Notes under the pieces: model-generated
Told to the model about the DNA's origin: nothing
The model's input: the letters and a program-made list of their open reading frames with translations, nothing else
Databases searched by the model: none
Part shown: piece by piece, positions 63,330 through 64,000 of the stretch
How the letters are laid out: every line of letters starts with the position of its first letter
Numbering within the stretch: the first letter of the stretch is position 1
Translations under genes and position numbers: made by a program
NCBI GenBank assembly: GCA_034440615.1
Contig: JAOTOM010002704.1
Span: 1-64,000, forward strand
Direction of reading: 5' to 3'
DNA length: 64,000 bases
Source: Ashinkailepas kermadecensis
Lineage: Eukaryota; Arthropoda; Thecostraca; Neolepadidae

Positions 63330-64000
63330 TCGGACTAGCTTTCTGTAGCTGGCTAGCTTTCTGTCGCTGTTTTCATTGGCGAGGTCCTGTAGGACGGTTC
63401 ACTCTTAATGGTTGCTCATCAAACGATGAATACCGTGGCGATTGCATGACTACGTGTTCGATGACTTCGGGTCCACCGCGCAACTGCACTACCCATCACG
63501 TCCAATGGTTATCGGTTTCCGATTTTTATGTAAAATTGATCGCCTTCTTAAATTTCATTTAATTAGCTCAGAAAATGTTTGTATTGGGCAACAACTGGAC
63601 TTTTGATATATGTTCAGAAAATTATTTCAAAAGCTTGACGTAATGTGCTTTGACAATCACCACTGATCGCCTCACGACGCATGTGATTTTCCGTTTAATT
63701 AGGCCATCTGCAAAGTGAAAGTATTAAACGAATATTTTATTTTTGTGTGATTTTCGTGATGGTTTCCGGCCTGAAACGAGATCTACTTCACAAAACTAGT
63801 CAACATCAACAAGTTCCAACGTGAAGAGTTCCATGAAATACCCTTTGTCCGTGGTTTTGAGCGTATTGGGTTATACCAAAGCCCGGGGGCGACGTAGTGG
63901 GTTTTATCTTTGCATTTCAGGCGATTCGCCAATAAACCAAGTCAGAAACCGGTTTGGAAATAACTCATGTGTCGAGATAGCAAGATTCAGTTCAGATTCA
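63330..64000. other. No gene seen
   Basis: Probably UNC79 intron 18. AT-rich unique sequence with no exon recognised. Confidence 0.5.

Overview
This window is animal nuclear DNA, not bacterial. It has spliced genes with GT-AG introns, non-LTR retrotransposons, tRNA-derived SINEs, a mariner remnant and large amounts of tandem repeat. Scattered CCTAA islands (the arthropod-type telomere word), CR1-like LINEs, long TA tracts and exons with GC-rich third codon positions suggest an arthropod, perhaps a crustacean. That placement is inference.

Layout. 1-800: a 56-bp minisatellite running into an unrecognised exon. 0.8-17 kb: intergenic or intronic DNA with a SINE, a decayed RNase-H LINE, an inverted-repeat element with a Merlin-like zinc-finger fragment, a near-complete CR1-like LINE carrying an esterase domain, and an internally deleted mariner. 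17.96-26.23 kb (+): a complete seven-exon B3GALNT2 (O-mannose glycan glycosyltransferase) of about 446 residues. 26.2-34 kb: minisatellites, one of which was clearly seeded by coding sequence of the last B3GALNT2 exon. 34.2-37.4 kb (-): two small two-exon genes for mitochondrial single-span proteins, a CEBPZOS homologue followed by a UQCC3-like gene. 41.47-62.56 kb (+): eighteen phase-consistent exons (858 complete codons) of UNC79, the NALCN sodium-leak channel accessory subunit. Its extreme N-terminus and the C-terminal two thirds lie outside the exons I could place.

The most unusual signal is that many tandem arrays sit exactly on splice junctions. Their units copy the end or start of an exon together with its donor or acceptor. 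Examples are 34 bp with about 25 extra CAG/GTGAG donors after UNC79 exon 6, 98 bp x 6 at the exon 13 acceptor, 40 bp x 5 at the exon 17 donor, 46 bp x 2 at the exon 5 acceptor, arrays on both sides of exon 9, 55-56 bp copies at the exon 16 acceptor, and 73 bp x 2 at the last B3GALNT2 acceptor. A second signal is a family of very short (31-60 bp) retroposed SINE tails flanked by target-site duplications. One of these has duplicated the donor site of UNC79 exon 18.

All homology calls come from reading translated sequence against remembered protein families. No search was run. Exon ends were chosen by splice consensus, reading phase and homology together.
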